NCBI GenBank assembly: GCA_900696525.1
Contig: CAADGL010000016.1
Span: 124,001 to 188,000 of the forward strand
From: an uncultured Planctomycetota bacterium
Lineage (GTDB): Bacteria > Planctomycetota > Phycisphaerae > UBA1845 > Fen-1342
Direction of reading: 5' to 3'
DNA length: 64,000 bases
The position numbers were made by a program, and so were the translations under genes. Positions 17,258-24,752 of this stretch are shown here, piece by piece. Within the stretch, counting starts at the first letter, position 1; every line of letters starts with the position of its first letter. The notes beneath the pieces are model-generated. The model was not told the origin of the DNA and made no database searches. It worked only from the letters and a program-made list of their open reading frames with translations.

Positions 17258-18069
17258 CGGCCCGCACACCGCATATACACGTCGTAACGCGTCGTCCGGT
17301 CCTGGCAACAATGGCTCGGCGCTCCGCCGATCGGCGGTGCGCGGCGCGGGCGCTTGACGACGACGCGCTCCCGCGCCGCGTCGAGCGCCACGCGCAGCAA
17401 CTCGGGCGCATCGGCGTCTTCGCCGACCACGCGCCGCAGCATGCGCATCTCCACCTTCACCAGCGCTGCCTTCTCACGCTCGGGATACATCGGATCGACG
17501 TAGACCACGTCGGGCGCGATATCCGCGGCCGCGCGCCGCAGCACGTCGCGCGAGTCTGCGCGCAGCAACCGCAGCCGGCCGCCGATCCGCGTCGCGATCT
17601 CCGGCTCGCGCATGGCGCGCTCGACGCCATCCTCCAGCAGCGCGAAAAGGACCGCTGACCGCTCGACCGCCAGCACCTCGCAACCAGCGTATGCCAGGCG
17701 AAAGGCGTCGCGCCCGAGGCCCGCCGTCGCGTCCAGCACGCGCGGGCGCTTTCCGCCGCGCATGCCGACCGCCTGGTACAGCGACCCGAAGCGATTGCGG
17801 CGGCGCGCGTATCCGAGTGGGCCGCCGACAAAATCGACGTGCAGGGCTTTCGTCGCCCGCGGGCCCGGAAACGCGAGCTCCAGCCGCGCCGTCCGGACGA
17901 CCAGCAGCGCCGCAGTGTCGCCTGCGCTCTCGACGCAGGGCAACCCGAGCCGCTCGGCCAGCTCCGCCGCCCGTCGCAGGCACCGCTCGTCCGGGTCGGC
18001 CGGCCAGACGGCGATCGCCGCCGGCTCACTCGTGGCGCTGCATGGCTGCCAGAACGGTGGCGATGACAC
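17254..18069 (-). CDS. rsmJ: 16S rRNA (guanine-1516-N2)-methyltransferase RsmJ
   Basis: A 271-residue SAM-dependent methyltransferase of the RsmJ (YhiQ) family, which methylates G1516 of 16S rRNA in E. coli. The signature blocks are LHVDFVGGPLGYARRRNRFG (before the catalytic domain), the SAM loop LDATAGLGRDAFRLA and the catalytic-pocket motif YVDPMYPEREKAALVK. The ATG at 18069 lies inside the upstream nrnA gene (44-nt overlap), and no closer in-frame start is available, so the pair is translationally coupled. The C terminus (CCQDRTTRYDVYMRC) overlaps the convergent membrane-protein gene by 4 nt. Confidence 0.87.
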   Translation of the reverse strand: MSSPPFWQPCSATSEPAAIAVWPADPDERCLRRAAELAERLGLPCVESAGDTAALLVVRTARLELAFPGPRATKALHVDFVGGPLGYARRRNRFGSLYQAVGMRGGKRPRVLDATAGLGRDAFRLAYAGCEVLAVERSAVLFALLEDGVERAMREPEIATRIGGRLRLLRADSRDVLRRAAADIAPDVVYVDPMYPEREKAALVKVEMRMLRRVVGEDADAPELLRVALDAARERVVVKRPRRAPPIGGAPSHCCQDRTTRYDVYMRCAGR

Positions 18070-19021
18070 GCGCCTCGACCTCAGCCGTCTTCCCTGTAAC
18101 CCGCGCCCCCGCGGCCCGGGCGTGACCCCCGCCGCCGAACTCCCGCGCCACCTCGGCTACGTCGGTACGGCGGCGGCTGCGCAGATTGACGCGAACGACC
18201 CCGTCGGGCTGCTCTGAGAAGAGCACGGTGACTTCCACGCCCTCCAGGCGCACGGCCTCGTTGATCACGTCCTCCGTCATGTTCTGCGTCGCGCCAGCGG
18301 CTGCGAAGTCCGCCTGGTGCAGGCGAAGCACGCAAAGCCGCCCGTTATCGAGCAGTTCCAGCCCCGCGAGCATGCGCCCGATCAGCCGCAGCTTCTGGAC
18401 CGGCTCCTGCTGGTAGACCGCTGCGTAGATTTCGGACGCGTTCGCCCCCGCCTCAACCAGCGCAGCCGCCGCTCGCAGCGTGCGCGCATCGGTGTTCGAG
18501 AAGCGGAACCAGCCGCAATCCGTCGCCAGCCCGGTGAGCAGGGCCGTCGCCTGCGTCGTTGAGATCGGGCGGTTTTCGGCCATGAGCCATTCGGTCACGA
18601 GCAGGCTGGCCGCGCTCGCGACAGGGTCGATCAGACACAAATCCCCTGCTCGGCCGCCGATATCGTCGCGCGTGGCGTGGTGATCGATGACCAGCGTCGG
18701 CGGCGCCTGGCGGACGAAGTCCGCCAGCGGCTCAAGCTGGCTGAACGAACACGTGTCCAGGATCACCAGGGCGTCGGCGTTGCGCACGAAATCGGCACGC
18801 GCGTCCCATGCTCGGCAATCCTGCTCGATCCCCAGGAATCGGTACCGGGCTGGAAAGGCCTCGAACAGGGCGATGGCCGGCTTCTGGCCCATCTGTCGAA
18901 GCGCCAGCGCGAGCCCCGCCGCCGCTCCCAGCGCGTCGCCATCGGGTCGGCGGTGGGTGACCAGCAGCGGCTTCTCGCGGCGGGCCAGCCAGGACGTTAC
19001 TGCGCTCCAGGGCACGCTCAT
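18026..19021 (-). CDS. nrnA: DHH-family phosphoesterase, NrnA-type oligoribonuclease / pAp phosphatase
   Basis: A 331-residue DHH/DHHA1 phosphoesterase. The metal motifs are THRRPDGDALGAA, LDTCSF and the name-giving VIDHHATRDD. The C-terminal DHHA1 domain has GGGGHARAAGA. NrnA proteins degrade nano-RNA (2-5 nt) and can dephosphorylate 3'-phosphoadenosine 5'-phosphate in the cytoplasm. The length and motif set fit NrnA rather than RecJ. The gene is followed by, and overlaps, rsmJ. It is divergent from nrdJ across a 427-bp gap. Confidence 0.88.
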   Translation of the reverse strand: MSVPWSAVTSWLARREKPLLVTHRRPDGDALGAAAGLALALRQMGQKPAIALFEAFPARYRFLGIEQDCRAWDARADFVRNADALVILDTCSFSQLEPLADFVRQAPPTLVIDHHATRDDIGGRAGDLCLIDPVASAASLLVTEWLMAENRPISTTQATALLTGLATDCGWFRFSNTDARTLRAAAALVEAGANASEIYAAVYQQEPVQKLRLIGRMLAGLELLDNGRLCVLRLHQADFAAAGATQNMTEDVINEAVRLEGVEVTVLFSEQPDGVVRVNLRSRRRTDVAEVAREFGGGGHARAAGARVTGKTAEVEARVIATVLAAMQRHE

Positions 19022-19448
19022 GGGGCCATTGTACCGGCGGCGAAGCGCTGGTCACGCGGCGGGGTGCCGTTGCGAACCGAAAGAGTAGCCGTGCCCGATT
19101 TCGGGCGGATTCCTTGGCCGGAAACAGCGTTGACACGCCTGCATCAAGTCGTATATTGTTAGGTATATTCGTGGCTGCTTGGGGGCGTGCGACAGGGTCA
19201 GCCGCTGGCGGTTGCGTCTTCGTTTTTCGCAAAGCCCAACATATTGTATCTAATTGGGTTGTGGCGATTATTTGAAATGGTGAGTCTTTTCTTTGCATAC
19301 CGCTACAGCTTGTGCTACATTGATGGATGCCCCCTATATGATCCGCTGGGGCACATAGTCCGGGCGGACCACTTGGAGCAGGCCCTGTGCTTGGTTGTTC
19401 GGTCTCAGTCTGGCTCTCGTAGAATCTCAAGACGGAAAGGGAATTCCG
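19022..19448. other. AT-rich intergenic leader region of nrdJ
   Basis: This 427-bp gap between nrnA and nrdJ is markedly poorer in G+C from about 19130 to 19430 than anything else in the window. It holds a good promoter (19130-19157), a second weak one (TTGAAA at 19272, 17-nt spacer, GCATAC), and an interrupted palindrome CCCAA...TTGGG near 19240. Between promoter and start lies a ~290-nt leader. I looked for a cobalamin-riboswitch B12 box and for a clear NrdR box pair and found neither. Confidence 0.55.
19130..19157 (+). promoter_or_regulatory. Sigma-70-type promoter of nrdJ
   Basis: A perfect -35 TTGACA (19130-19135), a 16-nt spacer and TATATT (19152-19157) point toward nrdJ. It is the best consensus promoter I see in the window and implies a long (~285-nt) untranslated leader. 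Confidence 0.65.
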
Positions 19449-22400
19449 ATGCTCTCGTCTTCGCATGCCCGCGCCCCGGCGGACGACATCCGGCTGACCG
19501 AGAACGCTCGTAAGGTCTTGGAGGCCCGTTACCTGAAGAAGAACGAGGCGGGCGAGTGCATCGAGACACCGGCCGACCTTTTCCGTCGCGTCGCCCGGTG
19601 CGTGGCTGACGTCGAGCTGCGCTACGGCGCGTGCGAGAGCGACCGTCAGCTCTGGGAGAACCGCTACTACCGGCTGATGACGACCGGTGCGTTCATGCCC
19701 AACAGCCCGACGCTCATGAACGCCGGCCGCGAGATGGGCATGCTCAGCGCCTGCTTCGTGCTTCCGGTGCGCGATTCGATCAACGACATTTTCGACAGCA
19801 TCAAGCACACGGCGCTCATCCAGAAGGCGGGTGGGGGAACGGGCTTCGCGTTCGACGAGTTGCGGCCCACCGGCGACTACATCGCCAGCAGCGGCGGTAC
19901 GACGAGCGGCCCCATCAGCTTCTGGCGGGCGTTCAGCGAGGCGACCAACGCGATCCAGCAGGGCGCGTTCCGCCGCGGCGCGAACATGGGCATGATGTAC
20001 GTCCACCACCCGGACATCCTGAAGTTCCTCCACGCCAAGCAGGACCTCAACCAGTTCACGAACTACAACATCTCGGTGAAGATGACTGACGCCTGGATGG
20101 ACGAGTTCCTGGCCGACCCTGATTCGCCCCACGTCTGCCGCAATCCGCGCACCGGCCAGGCCTACCTCCTGCCGCGCGAACTCGATATCTGGAAGTACGA
20201 CGTGCGCAGCCTGATCGAGATCGACTGCGTCGAGCCGGTCGAGAAGGGCAGCCGCGAGACGTACTACGACACGCCGCTGCTCGTCGGCGACATCCCCGAG
20301 GAGCTGCGCGGCAAGGTCTACACCAAGCGCGACATCTGGAACATCATCATCCAGAACGCCTGGCAGACCGGCGAGCCCGGCGTCGTCTTCATGGACCGCA
20401 TCAACGAGAACAACCCCACGCCGCACGTCGGCCGCATCGAGGCGACGAACCCGTGCGGCGAGCAGCCGCTGCTGCCGTACGAGGCCTGCAACCTCGGCAG
20501 CATCAACCTCGGGCTGTTCATTCTCGACGCCTGCACGCCGGAGGCCCGCGTCGACTGGGACGGCCTGCGCGACGCGATCCACCTGAGCACGCGCTACCTC
20601 GACAACGTGATCGACGCGAACAACTATCCGCTGCCGGAGATCGACGCGGTCTGCAAGGCCAACCGCAAGATCGGGCTGGGCGTGATGGGCTTCGCCGACG
20701 CGCTGTATCGCCTGAACGTCGCGTACAACAGCGACGAGGGCGTTCGGTGGGGCGAGCGCTTCGGCCAGTTTGTCAACGACGAGGCGCACAATTGCTGTGA
20801 GCAGCTCGCCCGCGAGCGCGGCTGCTTTGCCAACTGGAAGGGCAGCATCTGGGACACGCGCCACCACCGCCCGATGCGCAACGCGTGCTGCACCACCGTC
20901 GCCCCCACCGGCACCATCAGCATCATCGCCAACTGCTCAGGCGGCATCGAGCCGATGTTCTCGCTGGCGTTCATCCGCAACGTGCTGCGCGGGCAGAAGC
21001 AGGGCGAGAAGCCGCTGATCGAGGTCAACGAGACCTTCCGCGAGGTCGCCCGGCGGCGCGGCATCCTGAGCGACGAACTGCTCGAGCGCCTCGCGACCGA
21101 GGGCACGCTCGCGCACATCGATGAAGTCCCGGAAGACCTGAAGCGCGTCTTCGTCTGCGCCCACGACATTACCCCGGAGTGGCACATGCAGATGCAGGCC
21201 GCCTTCCAGCGCCACAACGACTCGTCGATCAGCAAGACCATCAACTTCCCGCATTCCGCCACGCCCGCGCAGGTCGAGGTGATCTACCGCCTCGCCTACG
21301 AGCTCCGCTGCAAGGGCGTCACCGTCTACCGCGACGGCTGCCGCAGCCACCAGCCCATGGCACTCAAGAAAAGCGACGAGGCGACGAAGCGGCAAAGTGA
21401 CGGCGTGAATGGCACTGAGCCACGCGGGCAAGGCGAGGATGGCACGCAAGCAGGAACAGCCCGAGCAACGAACGAAGAGCAACCGACCGGGGAAGACGTA
21501 ACCAGCGCCGTCGCGCCCGCCGAGCCCGGACAAGGACGCATGCGCGAGTTCTTGCAGACGATCGCTCCGGACGCGGCCCGGGCCGCGTCCGAACCAGCGG
21601 CGACGCGCGCATCCTTCCCCTCGGCCTCTCCTTTCGCGGCTTCGTGCCTTCGGCCCTCAGTCCCGGTCCCGATCATCGAGCCCATCGACCTGCCGGAGAT
21701 TCTCAGCAGCTTCCGCATGCGCCAGATGACGCCCTTCGGCAACATGCACATTCATGTCACCGTTGATCCCCGCTCCGGCCGCGAGCTCGAGGTCTTCGCC
21801 CAGCTCGGCAAGGGTGGCGACGTAGCCAACAGCGACCTCGAGGCCATCTGCCGCATGATCTCGCTCTGGCTGCGCTCCGGCGGCGGCTTGAACCTGGTCG
21901 TCAAGCAGCTCGCCGGCATCGGCAGCTCGCTCCAGATTCCCACGAAGGCCGGCCGGATCATGAGTCTCGGTGACGGGCTGGCTTGCGCCCTGAAGCGCTT
22001 CACGCGCGCCAAGGAGCAGTTCGGCCTGCGCGGCCTGCTCCTCGGCGAAGTCGACCTCAGCGAGCTCGACCGCCCTGCCGAATACACAGCCGGTGGCCCC
22101 CAGGCGGAAACGAGGGTGCGATCCGAGACCCCAGCGCCAGCGCGCGGGCCCTCTTCGCCTTCACCCGCCTTCCCGCGCGAGGCGCCATCGGGAGCATCCT
22201 CGAAACCCAACAACGCCCCGGCCGTAAGCAACCGAGCCGCCGACACTGGCCCCGGCCAGGAGCCCCTGCCAACCTCGCCGCCTTCTCAGCTTCCCACGCC
22301 GCGCGGCGGCAATGGCCGCAGGGAAGGCAACGGCAGCCACGCCGCGCCCGTCGCGCGGGGCGCCAGCGCCACGGAGGCATGCGCCAGCGCCGTCGCGGCG

Positions 22401-22865
22401 CTGCCACGCGCCGCCGCGGAGCCACGCGTTGCCGGCTCGTGGTGCCACAGCGACCTTGTCCGCCTCGCACGGGCCGACATCGCGGAGCCCGCCGCCGGCC
22501 TAAGGCTGGAGGCCCAGTATCTGGCGCCAGAGGCGACAGCCGCGGCTGACCTCGAAATCACGCTGGGCCGGGACGCGGTGATTGAAGCGAATGCGGCCGC
22601 CGACGCGGACGCCGGGGATGCGGCCGTGAGTGTGCTCGCGGCCGCGGATCCCGAAGTGGAGACCGCCGTCGCCGTCCTCGCACCGGACACCCCGGCGGGC
22701 GATGTTCTTCCAACGTCCGTACCTTCCCGCCTCCGCGCGCGGGCCGCGAAGCACACGCACGACGTGGCCGCCGGCTACAAGCTCGCCTGCCCCGAGTGCG
22801 GCGGAACGCTGGCGCTCCAGGAAGGCTGCCGGAAGTGTCACGCGTGCGGCTGGGCGGCGTGCTGA
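19449..22865 (+). CDS. nrdJ: Vitamin B12-dependent (class II) ribonucleotide reductase
   Basis: A 1138-residue adenosylcobalamin-dependent ribonucleotide reductase, which makes deoxyribonucleotides with or without oxygen. The catalytic core covers residues ~15-640: FMPNSPTLMNAGREMG, redox Cys C102 in SACFVLP, IQKAGGGTGFAF, RRGANMGMM, thiyl-radical site NPCGEQPL (C336, E338) and TGTISIIANCSGGIEP. A conserved C-terminal domain (about 742-877) begins IEPIDLPEIL and includes LAGIGSSLQIPT. The extreme C terminus is a CPEC...CHACGW Zn-ribbon/thiol motif that re-reduces the active site. The ATG at 19449 follows GGAAAGGGA. Two low-complexity linkers (about 640-742 and 878-1113; Ala, Pro, Ser, Gly, Glu) make it unusually long. 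Confidence 0.95.
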   Translation: MLSSSHARAPADDIRLTENARKVLEARYLKKNEAGECIETPADLFRRVARCVADVELRYGACESDRQLWENRYYRLMTTGAFMPNSPTLMNAGREMGMLSACFVLPVRDSINDIFDSIKHTALIQKAGGGTGFAFDELRPTGDYIASSGGTTSGPISFWRAFSEATNAIQQGAFRRGANMGMMYVHHPDILKFLHAKQDLNQFTNYNISVKMTDAWMDEFLADPDSPHVCRNPRTGQAYLLPRELDIWKYDVRSLIEIDCVEPVEKGSRETYYDTPLLVGDIPEELRGKVYTKRDIWNIIIQNAWQTGEPGVVFMDRINENNPTPHVGRIEATNPCGEQPLLPYEACNLGSINLGLFILDACTPEARVDWDGLRDAIHLSTRYLDNVIDANNYPLPEIDAVCKANRKIGLGVMGFADALYRLNVAYNSDEGVRWGERFGQFVNDEAHNCCEQLARERGCFANWKGSIWDTRHHRPMRNACCTTVAPTGTISIIANCSGGIEPMFSLAFIRNVLRGQKQGEKPLIEVNETFREVARRRGILSDELLERLATEGTLAHIDEVPEDLKRVFVCAHDITPEWHMQMQAAFQRHNDSSISKTINFPHSATPAQVEVIYRLAYELRCKGVTVYRDGCRSHQPMALKKSDEATKRQSDGVNGTEPRGQGEDGTQAGTARATNEEQPTGEDVTSAVAPAEPGQGRMREFLQTIAPDAARAASEPAATRASFPSASPFAASCLRPSVPVPIIEPIDLPEILSSFRMRQMTPFGNMHIHVTVDPRSGRELEVFAQLGKGGDVANSDLEAICRMISLWLRSGGGLNLVVKQLAGIGSSLQIPTKAGRIMSLGDGLACALKRFTRAKEQFGLRGLLLGEVDLSELDRPAEYTAGGPQAETRVRSETPAPARGPSSPSPAFPREAPSGASSKPNNAPAVSNRAADTGPGQEPLPTSPPSQLPTPRGGNGRREGNGSHAAPVARGASATEACASAVAALPRAAAEPRVAGSWCHSDLVRLARADIAEPAAGLRLEAQYLAPEATAAADLEITLGRDAVIEANAAADADAGDAAVSVLAAADPEVETAVAVLAPDTPAGDVLPTSVPSRLRARAAKHTHDVAAGYKLACPECGGTLALQEGCRKCHACGWAAC

Positions 22866-23192
22866 ACGAGCTACGCGCATGAACGGCCGTTGATTAGAAG
22901 GTGTCCGGGGAACCGATCCGAGCCGCGACCGTAAGGGAGCGGTTGCCGCAAAAGGGGCTTCGTTTCTCCGCTGGACCGATTACTTACATGCGCGGCTCGA
23001 ATCTGGTCCTGGAATAGCCTCATGTATCCGACCCGGGGCCGGGCCGAGGACTGCCTGGCCCTGACGTGGCGCTTGATGCGTCGCCGGCGCCGGGACTCAC
23101 GGCGACGAGACTGCGAGCGCGTTTCTGCCGTGTTCTCCGCGGCTCCTGGCCGATCGTTGCGAGACAACGTCGCGCCGCCCTACAGTAGCGAC
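22866..23192. other. Intergenic gap with a dispersed repeat copy
   Basis: This 327-bp gap between nrdJ and the M24 peptidase gene has no convincing gene. It carries one exact copy of the dispersed repeat (22915-22946). Near the end, TTGCGA (23157-23162), an 18-nt spacer and TACAGT (23181-23186) form a weak promoter candidate that would give an almost leaderless peptidase mRNA. Confidence 0.5.
22915..22946 (+). repeat. Dispersed 32-nt repeat, copy 1
   Basis: The stretch starting GATCCGAGCCGCGACC and ending GGGAGCGGTTGC is identical over 32 nt to 32695-32726. It is similar (about 26-28 of 32) to the inverse of 60093-60124 and 63093-63124. All copies are intergenic. The sequence after it (GCAA...GGCTT) is also partly shared with copy 2. 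Confidence 0.85.
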
Positions 23193-24482
23193 ATGAGCGA
23201 CCACCTGACCAGCAACCACCTGACGCTGCGGCGCCGCCGCGCCGCCAGCGCCTGGCGCGACGCCGGCCTCGGCGACGATCTCGTCCTCGTCGGCGCGGGC
23301 GAGCCCATCGGCATCCCCGGCGGCGCCGACCAGCAGTTCCCGTTTCACACCCACGCGGAGTACTACTGGCTCACCGAGTCCGAGTGTGCCGGCGCCGTGC
23401 TGACCTACGACCCCGCCGAGGGCTGGACTGACTTCGTCCCGCGCGTCACCGACGGCGAACGCGTGTGGGAAGGACGCACGCAGGCGCCTGGCGAGCCGCT
23501 CGAAAACCTGCCCGCCTGGCTCGCCGCCCGCCGCGGCCGGCGCTGGGTCATGCTCGGCTGTCCGCCGGCGGGCGCGCCGTTTGATGCCGAGCGCGCGGCG
23601 CCGCTGAGAGACGCGCTCTCGCACGCGCGGCGCCCAAAAGACCAGCACGAGCTCGACCGCATGCGCCGCGCCATCGCCGCCACCGCCGCCGGCTTCCGTG
23701 TCGCCGCCGACATGATCCGCCCAGGCGCGACGGAGCGCGCCATCCAGATCGAGATGGAGGCCGAATTCGCGCGGCGCGGCGGCGAGGGCACGGCGTATGG
23801 GACGATCGTTGGCGTCGGCACGAACGCCGCCGTGCTGCACTTCTCGCCCGGGGCGCGGGCTGTCCGCGCGGGCGACCTGGTGCTGATCGACGCGGGCGCC
23901 GAAGTGCAGCGCTACGCGGCGGACGTGACGCGGACGTTCGTGGCCGGACCGCCGAGCGCCGAGCAGAGGGCGCTGTATGAGCTGGTGCTGAGCGTGGAGC
24001 AGAATGGCATCCGCCGCTGCGTGGCGGGCGCGGAATGGCGCGACGTTCACCTGGCGGCGGCGGGGGAGATCGCGCAGGGGCTGGTGGATTTCGGCCTGCT
24101 GCGGGGCGGGGCCGACAGCCTGGTCGAGCAGGATGCGCACGCGCTGTTCTTTCCGCACGGGCTCGGCCACATGGTCGGACTGGGCGTGCGCGACGCCAGC
24201 GGCTTCCTGCCGGGGCGGACGCGCAGCACGCGGCCGGGGCTGGCGAACCTGCGCATGGACCTGCCACTGGAGCCGGGCTACGTCGTGACGGTCGAGCCGG
24301 GCATCTACTTCATCGCGGCGCTGCTCGACAACCCCGACAACCGCGCGAAGCATCGCGACACGGTGAACTGGGAGCTGGCGGACCGCCTGCGGGACTTCGG
24401 CGGCATCCGCATCGAAGACAACGTGCTGGTGACGGCGGAAGGCCCCGAGGTCCTCACCGCGGCGATACCGAAGACACTCTGA
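23193..24482 (+). CDS. Xaa-Pro aminopeptidase-like M24 metallopeptidase
   Basis: A 429-residue M24B peptidase of the aminopeptidase P type, which removes N-terminal residues before proline. All five dinuclear-metal ligands are visible: D233 (LIDAGAE), D244 (YAADVTRTF), H326 (HGLGHMVG), E368 (VEPGIYF) and E408 (RIEDNVLVT). Residues 1-150 form the N-terminal creatinase-like domain, including FPFHTHAEYYWLTE. The length fits PepP. The ATG at 23193 was chosen because the upstream in-frame stretch is Arg-rich, low-quality sequence containing part of the repeat region. It ends just before a repeat-rich gap. Confidence 0.92.
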   Translation: MSDHLTSNHLTLRRRRAASAWRDAGLGDDLVLVGAGEPIGIPGGADQQFPFHTHAEYYWLTESECAGAVLTYDPAEGWTDFVPRVTDGERVWEGRTQAPGEPLENLPAWLAARRGRRWVMLGCPPAGAPFDAERAAPLRDALSHARRPKDQHELDRMRRAIAATAAGFRVAADMIRPGATERAIQIEMEAEFARRGGEGTAYGTIVGVGTNAAVLHFSPGARAVRAGDLVLIDAGAEVQRYAADVTRTFVAGPPSAEQRALYELVLSVEQNGIRRCVAGAEWRDVHLAAAGEIAQGLVDFGLLRGGADSLVEQDAHALFFPHGLGHMVGLGVRDASGFLPGRTRSTRPGLANLRMDLPLEPGYVVTVEPGIYFIAALLDNPDNRAKHRDTVNWELADRLRDFGGIRIEDNVLVTAEGPEVLTAAIPKTL

Positions 24483-24507
24483 GCCACGAGCCACGCGACG
24501 CAAGCGC

Positions 24508-24636
24508 CACGAGCCGCGAGCGCAAGCGAGTGGTGTAATCATGGCCGCGCGCAGGAGCGGGCGTTTCAACAGGCGATGGGTGCGAAGCGATTTGCCGCGA
24601 TATCGCGACGCCACTCGCTTGCGCTCGCGGCTCGTG
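24508..24636. repeat. Perfect 26-bp inverted repeat (arms 24508-24533 and 24611-24636)
   Basis: The left arm begins CACGAGCCGCGAGCG and ends AGCGAGTGG; the right arm is its exact reverse complement, 77 nt away. A 21-nt core of the right arm recurs at 60141-60161, facing a degenerate partner at 59969-59993. The structure could form a long hairpin in RNA or DNA and looks like a REP/BIME-type element. Confidence 0.85.
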
Positions 24637-24649
24637 TGTGCGCGCCGAT

Positions 24650-24752
24650 CTTCAATTCACCCGTCTTCAATCGCCCCGCCCTCAATCGCCCCGCCCTCAA
24701 TCGCCCCGTCTTCAATCGCCCCGTCTTCAATCGCCCCACTTCAATCGCCCGT
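24650..24752. repeat. 15-bp tandem array, seven units
   Basis: Seven head-to-tail units of the type CTTCAATCGCCCCGT run from 24650 to 24752. The last two are 14 nt and the first is diverged. The final unit spans the last codons and stop of the minus-strand membrane gene, and each unit carries GATTGA on that strand. The array therefore looks like repeated duplication of the gene's 3' end. Units are far too short, and spacers absent, for a CRISPR. Confidence 0.9.

Noticed and set aside
19022-19448. Cobalamin riboswitch or NrdR boxes upstream of nrdJ
   Set aside because: No B12-box-like core and no properly spaced NrdR box pair were visible; a covariance search could still find a diverged element.
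19187-19513. Possible 108-codon gene in the nrdJ leader
   Set aside because: It overlaps the nrdJ start in another frame, has no ribosome-binding site and looks like an accident of the AT-rich leader.
22871-23167. 98-codon minus-strand frame containing the QPLPYGRGSD peptide
   Set aside because: It is the translated dispersed repeat plus flanking sequence, with no RBS or domain; the same peptide arises at the other repeat copy near 32.7 kb.
24650-24752. Short CRISPR array
   Set aside because: Units are 15 bp without spacers and there are no cas genes in the window.
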